64,000 nt of DNA. Source: Leptodactylus fallax (lineage: Eukaryota > Chordata > Amphibia > Anura > Leptodactylidae). This document shows, one piece after another, positions 11,054 through 24,009 of the stretch. Position 1 is the stretch's first letter, and each line of letters opens with the position of its first letter. Both the position numbers and the translations under genes were made by a program. The DNA is taken from positions 992,001-1,056,000 of the forward strand of contig CAMRHE010000331.1 of assembly GCA_947044405.1 (NCBI GenBank). Reading direction: 5' to 3'. The notes beneath the pieces are model-generated. The model ran no database searches and was not told the DNA's origin. It saw only the letters and a program-made list of their open reading frames with translations.

Positions 11054-13628
11054 CTGATGAGAAGAAAACTGATTTTACTATTTTTAAATAATATAACCAT
11101 AGAAATTATACAGATTTTTTTAAAAACATTTCAATATAGTAATTTACATACAAATGACAATGCATTTCCCAAAATATAAATTAGCAACTGAAACAGTGGT
11201 GAGAAAACAATAGACCTTCAAGCACGGACCAGTAAATCACAATGTTCGGCCACCAGTTTGTTCTCTTACAGATTTCCACTTGTGTGGTTATACCAGCACC
11301 TTCGTTCGTTCATCAATGTGCCGGTCACTACTTTTTCTAGTAACAGTTTGTAAGGCTGGAAAACAAAACCATCCTTCCATCGAGTTCAATTTTGTAAGGC
11401 ATGTAGCAAAATTCAGTTATTAACCTCTTAAGGACGCAGGGTAGCTTGGGGGTTAAGACTCTGCGTTTTTTTATTTTTTTTTTAATATTCTCCATGTTGG
11501 CCTTCCAAAATTCATAACTTTCTATTTTGATTTAGCTATATGAGGATTAAGTTTCAATATAGAAAATTATTTACGTGAATACAGAGAAATACTTAAAATA
11601 TATTGTTCAGATTAACAGAATTGATTCTTCAAACTGTGTATTGGTCAGAAACCAGATCAGAGCAAAAAAAAAAAAAAACATTAAATTTCTAAATATTTTT
11701 TTAAAGATATTCTTTAAGATTTGCGCAAGCTAGACTTTTTATTGGGTGAACAACAAGAGACTTTTGTATAGAATAGTTTTCTTTCTTAAGGTTTGCGCAG
11801 GGCTGTATGTTAGAATAGTAGTATGTTGGAATATTTGGGATGAACTCGGCTAATTACAAACCAATTCGCCCATCTCTAGTCTAGAAACGCAGCAAGGTCA
11901 GCTGTTAGGTTTGAAACCACCCAATTGGTGCAGCCCCAGTTCCAAAACTAGGCAGGTATATCTGCTTACTTCAGTTTCTCCTCACTGGACCATTTCCTGC
12001 CCCAAATTCTCCAGGGCAAGCCATTGCTTCCACTTCTTCTCCCTCATTTCCCGGTTGTAATGTGTCAGCAGCAGGAAAACTGCAGCATCAGTGATGCTAT
12101 CCCTTTAATATATATCTTACAGGAAACACAGCCATGCAGTGAGAGATAGTAGAACAACTTCTACTTCTTGGTCACCACCACTTTGGTAGTACAAGATCAA
12201 CTGGACGACGAGGATTAGGACGAAGAGGCAAATCATGATGAGGTGAAGGAGGATGAGGAGAAGACTTTCCATCATGATTCATTTCATTGTCAAGAAGTGT
12301 AGAACACAAGCTCTGCACCTCCTTTTCATGGGTAATAGTTAGTTGTTCGACCACTCACACCAGTGGTCAGGTGGCCATTTTATTTCAACTTCCCAACATC
12401 CACAGTGTCCTCAGGAAAGTCAAGAAGGACATGGTGGAAGTCTTTGCAATGAATCCTCTGTGGCCCTGAAAAAGTGTTGTAATCTGGCAGTGACATTCCT
12501 GGGAAAACACTCACTGAAGGAAACCTCTCCACAGACCCCTGGACAAGAGCCTCAACAGCCTGACAGAGGTGCAGCCAGACCCTGTCCTCTCCAGCATGAG
12601 ATACCTCATGCAGAGCACCCCCATCACCACCACATAAAGGCAGCAGTACTCCACCCAAGTCCCCAGAAGGCGGGACACATAAAGGTACAGGGGAAAGAGG
12701 AGGTGACCAGACTTCAGCATTGGCTCCTCTATGGAGTCTTGCACCACTTCTGGGCACTTCATACCCTCAGATAAGGTTCTACAATTACCTGGAAAAAAAA
12801 CCTCCCAATATCCTCCTTCTGTAAGACAGGAAATAAAAATGGAGAAAAGGGGTGGCCACCCTATATTTAAAGAACACCCCCCAAAAATCGAGGTGGAAGC
12901 CCTGCCATTAAATAGCAACACATGTGGTCGCAGGATGTCCTGCACATATCGCTGAGCTGGGCAAGGAATTGAAAAATAAGCAAAATTCAGCTCAATCATC
13001 AGGACTGAAGCGCTCACCACGAGGCCTCCATACTCCAACTCAACTGCTGTCAGATCCCAAAGAATGAGAGTATTATTTATTGGTACATATTGGTACATAT
13101 GAAAAGGGTTTACGTACAAAGTCAAGTACAATAAACTAGCTTAGTGACCATCTGATATAATGGGAGAGAAAATCCTTCCCGCGAGGGACTTCAATCTACA
13201 AAGAAAGGGGGAAGGAGACAGTGATGGTACAAGCTGGATGGTGGTGTAGTGGTAGAAGGTTGTAGCTTTCCTGAAGAGCTCGGTTTTCAGATTACTCTTG
13301 AAGATTCAAAGCCAATGAGAAGTTTAATAAGTGCTTACACTCACTGCTACAGTTTGTATGGCAAGTGAGGATTTAAACATAACCTGTACCGAGACAGTGA
13401 GGCTCGCAGTTATTTGTGAGGGTCCTGGGTATCGGCCCCTACACATCTAAAATTGATGGTCTATCTTAATATAATATGCCTTCAATATGAGAAACAGAAA
13501 CTCCTTTAATTTGCATTTTGGTCAAATAGAGAAATTTACAATGGAAATATCTGAAAGAACTTAATAAAATCAACACAAGATCCAGATTCTACAGTGACAC
13601 TGGGGTGACTCCTCACCTTGGCGGTTAC
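11054..13628 (-). other. Intron 5 of the ZNF gene, packed with repeats
   Basis: Contents in order: unit sequence to 11,420; a TTAACCTCTTAAGGACGCAGGG repeat end at 11,420; a hAT subterminal stretch (TTTGCGCA repeats, 11,690-11,840); a hAT end near 11,868-11,881; the hAT transposase C-terminal fragment; the unknown duplicated block to about 12,840; and a dispersed anuran repeat at 13,145-13,440 (AGACTGAAGTCCCTCGCGGG type on the minus strand). Confidence 0.6.
12060..12155 (+). pseudogene. hAT transposase fragment, short copy
   Basis: Encodes only the CVSS..NCSISDAIPLIYIL end of the hAT remnant seen at 721-968. The preceding ~120 bases, including the HWRLM motif, are deleted here. Confidence 0.6.
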
Positions 13629-13734
13629 CTGTAGGGATGTCCTCCTTACACTCCTCATCACCACTTACATAGGGCTCTGCTTTTATCTTTATGGCCATAT
13701 AATCCATATTATTATCTTTACTATGATGGAAAGA
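13629..13734 (-). CDS. ZNF gene exon 5, acidic linker
   Basis: 106 nt between an acceptor (TTATTTTGCAG) and a donor (CTACAG/GTAACC). It enters in phase 0 as SFHHSKDNN, continues MDYMAIKIKAEPYV and ends CKEDIPT in phase 1, which matches the finger exon. The KIKAEP..EEECKEDIP style of acidic linker, with a SUMO-consensus-like IKAE, is usual between the KRAB and finger parts of frog ZNF proteins. Confidence 0.8.
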
Positions 13735-14210
13735 CTGCAAAATAAATATTGTAAAAGTTACCAGACAGATGTAGGGAATAGAGCAGGAGATATCTGAGAA
13801 AAGTAGCTGCAGATCTTCTATAAGATGGACATAGATATTAGATGATGACTCAATGACAATCACAAGAACCTCATACACATGTATACTCGGCATGGCTAGA
13901 CGTGCTTCAGGTTGTGTCAATGGAGGAGATCAGATTCTACCAGATACATCCGGGGCTGTTTGTCTCAGGGGAAATAAAGGATCAGATCAGTAGAAATCCA
14001 ACCTGATGGTTCCTTATTCCAACCAGCAGTCTCCATAGCCAGAAGACTGTGAGAAGATCCAGACAACATGTAATGTCTATGGTCAGCTTTATCCTCCATC
14101 TCCACCTCTCATTACACAAGTATAAAACATCTAATACTGCTGGATAACCCAAGACTGACCACAAGGACTTCACAGCCCGTCTACACATCATAGGGAATAT
14201 CTCCATCTAC

Positions 14211-14275
14211 CTGATCATCCTGTGGAAGAAGAGGACTGGGACATCTCTCCGGTGTTGTCCTCTTACTGGATCTAC
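14211..14275 (-). CDS. ZNF gene exon 4, PERCPSPL linker
   Basis: 65 nt, entering in phase 1 and leaving in phase 0. Reads [20 protein letters not shown]. The (T/P)PERCPxPL..QD pattern is the standard exon after the KRAB-like exon in anuran ZNF genes, which identifies this very short exon with confidence. Confidence 0.85.
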
Positions 14276-14358
14276 CTGTAGGAAACACAGACAGGGACTG
14301 AATTCATTCTGTACATACAAATAATGGAAGTCCATGTGTATATAGTCATGTCTATTAC

Positions 14359-14482
14359 CTGGTGATGTGAGGGGCTGGTGGTCCTCCATCATCACCTCCT
14401 TGTACAGATCCTTGTGTCCTTCTAAATACTCCCACTCCTCCATGGAGAAATAGACAGCGACATCCTGACACCTTATAGGAAC
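14359..14482 (-). CDS. ZNF gene exon 3, KRAB-A-like box
   Basis: 124 nt, phase 0 in and phase 1 out. Reads [20 protein letters not shown], then [20 protein letters not shown]. This is the KRAB A-box pattern (DVAVYFS.EEW..L...K.LYK.VM.E.). The DV and the MEEW corepressor-contact residues are all present. No stop or frameshift. Confidence 0.92.
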
Positions 14483-14560
14483 CTGACAACACAATGATAC
14501 AGTCATCCCCCAGACCCCTCCAGTTACTGTATAATGTCCCAGCATTCCCAGCAGTGTCAC

Positions 14561-14740
14561 CTCTCCAGTCAGCAGCTCCAGCATCTTGTTAGTGAGTTCT
14601 AGGATCTTCTGTCCATTGATCTCCTCCTGTATCAGGGGGTGAGGTGGAGGCTCCGGGATTGGGCTCAGGGTTCCTCCATATCCTTCATACACAGGAGCCT
14701 GACAGCGCCCACTAGAGGTCTTCTTCACTACTGTGTAATC
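14561..14740 (-). CDS. ZNF gene exon 2, DYTVVKK..LLTGE module
   Basis: 180 nt (60 codons), phase 0 at both ends. Begins [16 protein letters not shown], has a proline-rich middle ([16 protein letters not shown]) and ends [16 protein letters not shown]. Such LTGE-ending modules precede the KRAB-like box in frog ZNF proteins; their biochemical role is unknown to me. Confidence 0.88.
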
Positions 14741-14869
14741 CTGGTTATGGGGAGACACATTAATAAATATCACTACATACATGTCCAGAGTCCATCACCT
14801 CTCCAGTCATATCATCTGTTATTACTATAGATAAGAATGATGTAATGTGACATCATCAGAATCTCTCAC

Positions 14870-14947
14870 CTCTCCAGTAAGCTGGTAGATGATCTCTAGG
14901 GTGAGATTTAATATACTTTCCGCCATCTTGTTCCTGTCTCTTTCCAT
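14870..14947 (-). CDS. ZNF gene exon 1 (coding), start codon
   Basis: 26 codons: MERDRNKMAESILNLTLEII, then YQLTGE, followed by donor GAG/GTGAGA. The start was chosen because it matches the usual M....NKMAE..L.LTLEIIY start of frog ZNF proteins. The leader of this exon runs up to an acceptor (CTCCATTCAG) at 15,015. Confidence 0.88.
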
Positions 14948-15015
14948 CCTTGATGGATCAATCAGGAATATTCTCTTATATAGAAGATACTGAGAGGATT
15001 CTATATTGTAGGAAC

Positions 15016-16241
15016 CTGAATGGAGAGAAGATGAGACAATGTAAAAACCTCACAAGATCCCATGTAATAAATAGAATTAGTAGGCATTATAAGGGGGGCT
15101 TCCGGTTCAGGCACTAAGAATATGCTGCACCAACATTACATTGGTATGGAAAGAAGGAATGGTGGTTTTTTTCCTACAAAACCTCTCTAATGTTCCTGCC
15201 ACTAGGTGTCTCCCTTCTAGCTAATTTATAGTTGACTCATTTGTTACCAGGGAAGTACGTCCCTAGAAGCAAGACAACAAGACAGCTATTTGTTTGCTAT
15301 TGTACAGTTACTACTGGCAGTATTACATGTAAACAGTTATAGAACAGACAGCCCAGCAAGATCCGCATATATTTCAACTTTTCATTAAAACTTAGGTACC
15401 CTTTAACAAAAAAAGATGTAATAAAAAAGACATATACTTACAAAAAACGTAAAATAAAATGGGAATAAAGAACTGACCTGTTTTTTAAGCCTGGCAAGGA
15501 GAACAGCAGGAAGTACATGGGCAGATGTACAGGCGAGGCTTGTAGCTCCAATATCTGACCCCCAAGTTCATGTACCTCATGACATTTATGGAGCCCTCAC
15601 CTCAACCTTCTCCATGGAACCTCCCACCTGTGACTGGGCTGTCATAATTTTCCTTTGCTGTATATCAGAGCCTTTGGCATCTCAGACTCACCCGGAGTCG
15701 AGATGTCTGCTATCATCCACACAAACTGACTTGCTTTTGTATTGAATGCAGTGCCTGGGACTTATTTGATCATCTACATCCTGGCTTATGGAATTAAATT
15801 ACCATAAAAATTTGAATTACAATATACAAGAACCCCTCAGTCTTAACAAATACCTACTAACACAGTGAAGCAAAACTCCACTACAACAATGAGCACAAAA
15901 GTAAAAAAAAAAAAATAGACTTATTACACAGTATTATATGTACATATTTCATCACAATGATAGGTGTGGATGTGGCCTACCTACAAACAAGATCATAGGG
16001 AGAAGGAGTAGGATGGTCTTGCTCACTTTGGCTGCCAGGGTCACTGTCAGGGCCATTTTGCCAAATGTACATAAAATTCCTACATGGTCACAAAATCCTG
16101 TTGCCACCAACATAGAAAACAATGGAAACTTGTCTGCAAGTGCCACCACCACCGGAGCTTATAGGAGACACAGACAGGGACTGAATTCATCCTGTACATA
16201 CAAATAATGGAAGTCCATGTGTATATAGACATGTCTATTAC
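15016..16241. other. Spacer between two KRAB cassettes
   Basis: No coding exon recognised. AT-rich sequence without clear family to about 15,950, then an inverted hAT fragment (listed separately). Confidence 0.5.
15962..16049 (-). repeat. Inverted fragment of the BED-type hAT fossil
   Basis: The minus strand matches 23,078-23,160 (GTGACCCTGGCAGCCAAAGT.. against GTGGTACTGGCAGCAGAAGT..). It is a small hAT piece next to the second KRAB cassette, which may mark a recombination junction. Confidence 0.6.
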
Positions 16242-16365
16242 CTGGTGATGTGAGGGGCTGGTGGTCCTCCATCATCACCTCCTTGTACAGATCCTTGTGT
16301 CCTTCTAAATACTCCCACTCCTCCATGGAGAAACAGACAGCGACATCCTGACACCTTATAGGAAC
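16242..16365 (-). CDS. KRAB-A-like exon, second cassette
   Basis: Same exon as 14,359-14,482, intact, with one notable change: AVCFSMEEW instead of AVYFSMEEW. The donor TCACCAG/GTAATAG is preserved. No PERCPSPL or acidic linker exon follows before the next cassette, so any protein must splice to the downstream gene's exons 4-6 or this is an orphan. Confidence 0.85.
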
Positions 16366-16443
16366 CTGACAACACAATGATACAGTCATCACCCAGACCC
16401 CTCCAGTTACTGTATAATGTCCCAGCATTCCCAGCAGTGTCAC

Positions 16444-16623
16444 CTCTCCAGTCAGCAGCTCCAGCATCTTGTTGGTGAGTTCTAAAATCTTCTGGTCATT
16501 GATCTCCTCCTGTATCAGGGGGTGAGGTGGAGGCCCCGGGATTGGGCTCAGGGTTCCTCCATATCCTTCATACACAGGAGCCTGACAGTGCCCACTAGAG
16601 GTCTTCTTCACTACTGTGTAATC
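16444..16623 (-). CDS. DYTVVKK..LLTGE exon, second cassette
   Basis: 180 nt, intact, same splice sites as 14,561-14,740. Substitutions include SSGHCQAP and PIPGPPPHP. The frame is fully open. Confidence 0.85.
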
Positions 16624-16752
16624 CTGGTTATGGGGAGACACATTAATAAATATCACTACATACATGTCCAGAGTCCATCACCTCTCCAGTCATATCATCT
16701 GTTATTACTATAGATAAGAATGATGTAATGTGACATCATCAGAATCTCTCAC

Positions 16753-16830
16753 CTCTCCAGTAAGATGGTAGATGATCTCTAGGGTGAGATATAATATTCT
16801 CTCCGCCATCTTGTTGCTGTTCTTTTCCAT
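16753..16830 (-). CDS. Start exon, second cassette
   Basis: 26 codons: MEKNSNKMAERILYLTLEII then YHLTGE, donor GAG/GTGAGA. Differs from the 14.9-kb start exon (MERDRNKMAES) and resembles the 30.1-kb one. An upstream acceptor (TCTAAATTCAG) at about 16,853 implies a non-coding 5' exon. Confidence 0.85.
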
Positions 16831-18338
16831 CTTTGATATTATATTGTCTGGAGCTGAATTTAGAGATGATAAATCATTGTTTATATTGTACATAGTCCCA
16901 TATAATATATACATGACTTCTGTATTGCAGGATATTGTACAATGCAGGGCCTAATAGGCATCAGTACATAACAGTGGAGGTTGTTGTTAGGCTTTCTGGC
17001 TGCCATGACTACCCTGAGGGGGGTGACAGAAGTGTCTTGTGCCCATTTAACCATTGAAATGTTGTGATGAGTCTTGATGAACAAGAGGCAGATTTAGTAA
17101 TACTGTGTACTATGTAAACAGTGTAAAGTTAGACTGGACAATCTTATACTACACCAGATTTATCACAGTGTATAATATGGTTTGGTATATCTTTCATAAT
17201 ATTAGATTGTCTAGTGTAAGTTACAACCAAAGGGGCTGTTCACACAACATAAAATAAAGAGGAATTCAATACTGACATCCGCCTCAGATTCCTCCTCAGT
17301 TTCGGCTTCCTGCGGCAGAATGCTGATGCAGAGTATTGGTATTACATTGCAGCTTTCCACTGCTGATTAGGCTCAGATGATTTGGACTAAGCAGTAAGAA
17401 GTCTCCAGCCGTGGACTAAGTGAATAAGCCGCGGAATCTGCGGCAAGATCAAGCAGGACACTTATTTTTTCAGTGTCCTGCTACAATTTCTGCCTCTCAT
17501 TGAATACAATAAGAGGCAGAATCCACCCTAAAATCAGCGGCAATTTCCGCAGTGTGAATATGACCTAGTATTTGCCTTTGTGTCAACATTTTGGCGCACG
17601 GTGTCACAAATTAGCTCATGCCCATTTTCTGGCAGACAACGCCTTTCCCATGAAGCCACAAACCTCTTTTCTTTTTTTTTTTTTTTTACAAACTGTTAAA
17701 GTATCTAAAACACTTGATAAATGCGGCACAAGACATGTTAGGGTAAGATCACATATATAAGGCTCGGTTCACACCTGCTCCTGTATTCCATTCGGGGTTT
17801 TTGTCATCAGGCTTTTTTTTTTTTTTTTTTTTTTTTAAACAAATTTCTACTCCAAAACCTTCAGTTTTTACCATAATGGGCTGCTGAGGCCAATAGAGTA
17901 GGGGTACTCAACTACTTTTAGCAAAGGTCCGTAGACCGGGATCTACCATCAAGTAAATGTCCGAGCTGAACTCGTCCATTTATGGTATTTTTCAGACAAA
18001 AAGACGCGTCTGACTATAAGATGCCCCCCAGGTTTAGACAAGAAAAACTAGAATTAGGACTGGGGCGACTAAAATGACATTATACTGTGTGTGGGGGCGA
18101 CTAACGCGGTATTACACTGTGAAGATGGTGACTAACATGGCATTATACTGTGCTGGGGGAACCAACATTTCATTACACTGTCCTGGAGGAAACTAAATAT
18201 CATGACCACAAATATATAAAACAATATCATTTTATTATTAAACATAAATAACAAAAAACAAACATATATGGGGATAAGAATAACTGGAGGTACAGAAAGA
18301 ATATGCTGCAGCCCTATGGAGAGATCCAAAAGTAATAC

Positions 18339-18445
18339 GGTCTCAGTTACCCATAGCAACCAATCAAAGCGTAGCTTTCACTTCTCAAAGGCAACACACA
18401 AATTGAAAGCTGTGCTGTGATTGGTTGCTACAGGCAACAGAGACT
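18339..18445. repeat. Palindromic repeat with paired CCAAT boxes
   Basis: Counterpart of 3,489-3,595, about 1.5 kb upstream of the start exon at 16,830. The left arm now reads CCAATCAAAGC (one base changed); the right arm keeps GTGATTGG. Confidence 0.65.
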
Positions 18446-18738
18446 GTTTGATAAAACTTCCCCAGACGAGGTGTCAGATAGTAGTGAAGAGCCCCATAAT
18501 AATCCTGCCAGGACTGTGAGTGTCCACCTACCTCCTCCTGTACAGCAGCCATGGTTACAGGACCTCTGATGATGTCACATGTGTCGCTTCAGTACATCCT
18601 TGTGGACTAAATGACCTCTGATGATGTCACAGTCATGTGAGCAGTCAAGGAGTCACATGATCAGGTGTTACAGGTGAAGATATGGTGGATTCTGGAATGG
18701 AGCGGGTAAAATAAAGAGCTGCCTGGTCTGCCGTGGAT

Positions 18739-18752
18739 CCAGTAGGTGGCGC
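18739..18752 (+). promoter_or_regulatory. CTCF-core-like motif
   Basis: CCAGTAGGTGGCGC, identical to the motif at 3,896 and 32,325. Confidence 0.45.
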
Positions 18753-18865
18753 TGCCTCCTGTATCTGTTAGGCTAGGTTCACACTACTGTTATTTACTGT
18801 CCGTTGCTCTTATCCATCACAAGACTTATAGACTTATCCGTGAAGTTATGTTTATGTAACGAAAG

Positions 18866-19135
18866 TTGTCTATATGTGACGTGTATGTAGCAGAGCTGTC
18901 TGTGTGTGATATGTATGTAGTAGAGCTGTCTGTGTGTGACGTGTATGTAGTAGAGCTGTCTGTGTGTGACGTGTATGTAGCAGAGCTGTCTGTGTGTGAC
19001 GTGTATGTAGCGGAGCTGTCTGTGTGTGACGTGTATGTAGCGGAGCTGTCTGTGTGTGATGTGTATATAGCGGAGTTGTCTGTGTGTGACATGTATGTAG
19101 CGGAGCTATCTGTGTGTGACGTGTATGTAGCAGAG
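18866..19135. repeat. 30-bp minisatellite, about 9 copies
   Basis: Same 30-bp unit as 4,008-4,232. The array is more uniform here, with several adjacent identical units. Confidence 0.95.
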
Positions 19136-20329
19136 CACCATTTTACTGGCATTGGGGCTAGTGATCCATTACCATTACAGGCCTGTCTGGCATTATCTTC
19201 TATTACAGGCTGCTCTATGTACTATATGTCCCATCAAATTGCTTTAGTTATCAGACACCCTGGGGTCAGTAAAAAAAAAAGATATAAAAAATGTAAAAAA
19301 TTAAAATTAAAATCACCCCCTTTTCTCTAGAACGCTTCATACACATTAGGTCTCCCTTTGTCTGAAAATGCCGGGTTTACAAACGTATAAAACTATTTTT
19401 CTTATACTGTGAATGCCATAGTGGGAAAAAAAAATCAAAAGAGCCGAACCGCCGTTTTTTCGCTGTTGCGACTCTCTTTAAAAATTTGAATTTGATAAAA
19501 TGTTATCAGAGCAATAGACATTCCCCAAAATAGTATAACTGAAAATTTACATCTGGCCTGGCAATAAAAGACGCTTTATCATCCCCCTTATACAAATATA
19601 AATAGTTATTGGGTTTTTTTTTGCGAGGTTTTTGTTTTTTTAAAGGGTTAAAACATTAAGAAACTGTATAAATTTGGTATCTCTGCAATCAGAACAACCC
19701 ATAGAGTACAGGTGACATGTCATTTTGGCTGCACAATGAGCGCCGTAAAACAAAGCCCATAAGTAAGTCTCACAAACACAGTTTTCTCCACCCCAGTCTG
19801 AATTTTTTTTTCCAGATTCCCAGCACATCGTACAGAATAATAAATGGGACCATTACAAAGTACAATTTGTCCCGCAAACATTAAGCCCTCACATGGCTCT
19901 GTGAACTGAAAAATAAAAAAGCTATTGGGTTTGGAGGGCGGGGAGTCAAAAATGAAAAACGAAGATTAAAAAATGTTTGTGGCAGGAAGGGGTTAAATGT
20001 AGAAATATAAATAAAATATCTCCTGCCCTGTGCGAGTTCTTGGATGGTTAAGATGTGATATGTTGAAAAAATGTTCCCCGTATTTAGGACATGAAAGTGT
20101 TTTGCTGAGGTATTTTCTGTAGGATTAGGGAGGATTCAGCTGAATGAGGAGGTGTCAGTGGTGAGTACATGGATATCTGTAAGCCCCAATCACAAGTATT
20201 GGACAAACCTTTCTATAATAAATCTGACAAATGTGAATTCACCCTAGTGATGACCGATCACTTTTCATGTACAGTGTGCTGTGATATCTGATATTTAGCA
20301 AGGTCTAATTTCTGAGAACATCACTTGGA
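19136..20329. other. Duplicated block with one decayed zinc finger
   Basis: Aligns with 4,233-5,270 and 33,053-34,080. The finger relic is at 20,021-20,099 on the minus strand (SCPKYGEHFFN.S.L...RTRTGQE). Otherwise AT-rich with no ORF of note. Confidence 0.5.
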
Positions 20330-20995
<666 letters not shown>

Positions 20996-22200
20996 TAGTT
21001 TACCAGGCTGTTCGCTATGGTCATGTACATAGAAGGGAGTGTTAAGCTACATTCACACGAGAGTGATTAATGGCCGTGTGACATCGGGGTTTTCTTTATC
21101 ATACCTCACATGGCAACATTAAAGTCAATGTCAGTGAATGGGGGCTATTCACATGGCACTTAAATGCTTGGGGAATCTCTGAAAACGGGGGCCCCTCAGT
21201 GCAAGACGGATGTGAAAAATTACTGTTTTTCATTGCCATTTTGCACCACAGATGCCTGAATGTAGCCCAAAGTTTCCGCCCGAAAAATGCAGGACTTTTC
21301 TCTCTGCATTTTTCAAGCGGATTCGGGGGACAAAATTCCTGAACGGAAACCAAGCGCTGGTGTGAACCCAGCCTTAGTGATAGAAATGAATAGATAGGTA
21401 TTAGGGCAGAGATGTGCTGCTGTGTGAGCTCAAGACTGCTGCTTTCCTGCTGTAATACAGATTTATAGATACACCGACAGGACAGTTAACTCTTTCATTG
21501 CCAATAATCTAATTTTGTCTGTTGTGCAATAGAGCAGGTTCATCTATATACACAGAGTCTTTAAGCATACTTTTAATAGCGACAAAACAATCTTTTAGTG
21601 AAAAATCTTTTGTTAAGGGCTTTTTGGGCAAGAGTTAAAATTTTTTCATAAAATACATATCAACTACTATTCTAACAGCAAAGCGTTGATTCCGCCTGCG
21701 CAAATCTGAAAAGAAAAGTCTGTTATTCAAGCGTTTGCTGTTCACCCAATATACAGTCTAGTCTGCACTAATCTGAAAAAAACCACCTTGTTATATATTT
21801 ATTTATTTATTTCTTGTACTGCTCTTCTCACCACCAAAAACCAAGTGTGAAGGATTGTTCTTAATCTGAAAAAAATATTCAAATAATTTCTTAAGCATTA
21901 TTTTTTACTGAACATATATATAGTATTGCAGTTTCCATTATTCTAAAAAAATCTTTGTTACTTAAGCATTTTTTCACATTCAGTTGACCCAATATACATT
22001 CTAGCCTGAAAAAAAAACACTTGTTATTTAATGTTTATTTTTATTTTCTACTCTGCTCACCACCAAATATACAGATTGACACAGAGTGTCGTTAATATGA
22101 AAAAAATATTCAAATAATTTTTTAAGTGTTTTGTTTACACGCAAGTATATAGTATTGCAGCCTGTGCTAATCTAAAAAAAAAAACACATTTGTTTAAAGC
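20996..22200. other. Unit spacer and hAT subterminal repeats
   Basis: Paired with 34,870-36,110. The first ~650 bases hold no recognisable gene. From about 21,650 there are several imperfect ~110-130-base repeats of the form CTAATCTGAAAAA..TTGTTATT..AAGCGTTT..TTCACCCAATATACAGTCTAG. Inverted relatives lie in the ZNF introns (11,690-11,840 and 60,780-60,900), which suggests subterminal repeats of a hAT element. Confidence 0.5.
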
Positions 22201-22902
22201 TGACTGCTGGTCTTGGTGGCACCACCAGTTGCTGCAGGATTGTTGTACTTATTGAGAATGAAAATGACGTATATGATTATTTAGCTCGCTTATCTCAGTC
22301 ACAAAAGGATATTGCATCCGAGAGTGATGTGATCTTGAGTCAGGCTTCTGTTTGTCAACTGTTTCTCCTTCACATTCTTCATTGACACAGATCCCTAGTA
22401 GTTATGTGGCACCTCTTGAGCAATCTATTTCTCCTAATTAAAGCAGTCTTCCTCCTCTTTTTGATGAGCTGGTTGAGAGCAGTCAGCATTGTGTTCAAGC
22501 AGAGGAGGAAGACATGACTGGTGGTGGTGGTGGAAGTAGTAGTGTCAAGGGGTGTGGTTTCTACTACTGGTAGTCGTTCTGATAGGGAAGCTAAGGGGAA
22601 TATAGGGATGGGGAAATTCTAAGGGTGTGCATGGCCATGATGTGTCAGAAAAAAGCAGGGAAGATGATGATGACATTGCCACTGATAATTCTTTTGGGGA
22701 TAGTACCTGCCAACTGGGTTAGGATGAAGAGGATGTGGCAGTAGTGATAGTATGGAATTCCAGCTATTGAGCAGGCCCAACATCCAAAAAACCTGCCTGG
22801 GGTAGACTTTGGGGGTGGGGGTGGCAGAACTGGTGGTGGCAGTGACATACAGGTTTTTTGCTGCTGCTGCTGGTGGTGGCATATATATATGGTAAATATA
22901 TG

Positions 22903-23060
22903 TGGTCATCTCCCGTGTGGGAATTTTCTTGTACATTGCCAGATAATAAATCGATGGCGACGTGCAAGATCTGCAAGCAGAAAATTAACCGTGGCTGTGC
23001 AGGAACAAATGATGGAATGACATCTCTATGTACTCACATGAAAAGGCATCACTCTCTTAT
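22903..23060 (+). pseudogene. BED zinc finger of the hAT fossil
   Basis: Reads W..PVWEFSC, then ATCKICKQKINRG, then SLCTHMKRHH. This is the BED pattern: aromatic W..F, CxxC, then L..H....H. The frame is open across the finger. Confidence 0.8.
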
Positions 23061-23345
23061 ATGAAAAAATAGACTTGACAGTGGTACTGGCAGCAGAAGT
23101 GAGCAAGGCTGTTCTCCTACTCCTCTCCATGATCTTCCTTGTAGGCAGGAGACATCTACACTTAGCACATGGTCATTGTTGTTATCATCATCATTACCAA
23201 CTATTTCTCCTCCTCTTCCATGAAACCCTCATTTCATGGGTGTATGGCAAAGCACTGCCATGCAGTTTTATAATTGATGGGCCTGAATTAGAGGAGCCAC
23301 ACAGCAGAGGATCTGCTTCACTGTATCCTGCAGCATGAAATCTGC

Positions 23346-23575
23346 TGGATGGCTCCTCACCAACTTCAACTGGGCAGGGTTATCAGCGACAATGGCTCTA
23401 ATATAGTTTCTGCACTGCAGTTAGGAGGATTAACACATCCCTGTAAGGCGCATGGCCTAAATCTGGTGGTTCGCCATTTTATTAACCTGTATAGGAGCTT
23501 AAAAGAGGTGCTCCTCATGGCCAGAAAATCTCTGTGCATTTCAGCCATTCTTACATTGCAAAAAAAAAAAACCCT
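23346..23575 (+). pseudogene. hAT transposase core fragment
   Basis: Reads RVISDNGSNIVSALQ, then HPCKAHGLNLVVRHFI. This is the hAT 'DN.SN...A......C.AH.LNLVV' block containing the second catalytic Asp. The frame ends at an A-run near 23,560. Confidence 0.8.
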
Positions 23576-24009
23576 GGTGAGAAAGATGACCCTAAGAGTA
23601 TTCTACACTATGTTTTATAGATAGGTTCCTAGGAGCCCTAAGAGTATTCTACACTGTTTTAAGACAATTTAAGGTGTGGTTCGTACCTATTTGTTTGACT
23701 CAAAATCAATCTTGGACCTCAACCAACCAAACCAAAAAAAAAAAAAAATTGAATCATCAGAGGTTCGCCCTTCTCTAATTTCTAATGATATTGTGCCAAT
23801 ATCTGTAGCAAGATCAATGTACCTCTGTTTAGACCAGTTAGGAAACAATTTAAAAATGAAAACTTCCAGAGAAGAAATCCTACTGTATTCTCTTACGAAA
23901 ATCAGCTACTAGATTCCTAGCCGATGCGAAGTCAGTGAGATTTGCCAGAAGGAATGGAGTGCCATCTAATACCATTAGAGGAGCCCCCTGACTAAAAATG
24001 TGGTCTGAG

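Larger units (their letters stand above)
16854..18865. other. Upstream block of the second cassette
   Basis: Paired with 30,166-32,436. Contains a small inverted repeat at about 17,105-17,235 (GACTGGACAATCTTA against TAATATTAGATTGTCTAG), poly-T runs, a run of imperfect ~35-45-base repeats of the GGGGGCGACTAA..CATTATACTGTG kind (18,060-18,190), the CCAAT palindrome and the CTCF-like motif. No gene. Confidence 0.5.

Noticed and set aside
22619..22976. Proline-rich minus-strand ORFs (also 36,539-36,917)
   Set aside because: Antisense shadows of the GTG/CTG-rich N-terminal region of the hAT fossil.
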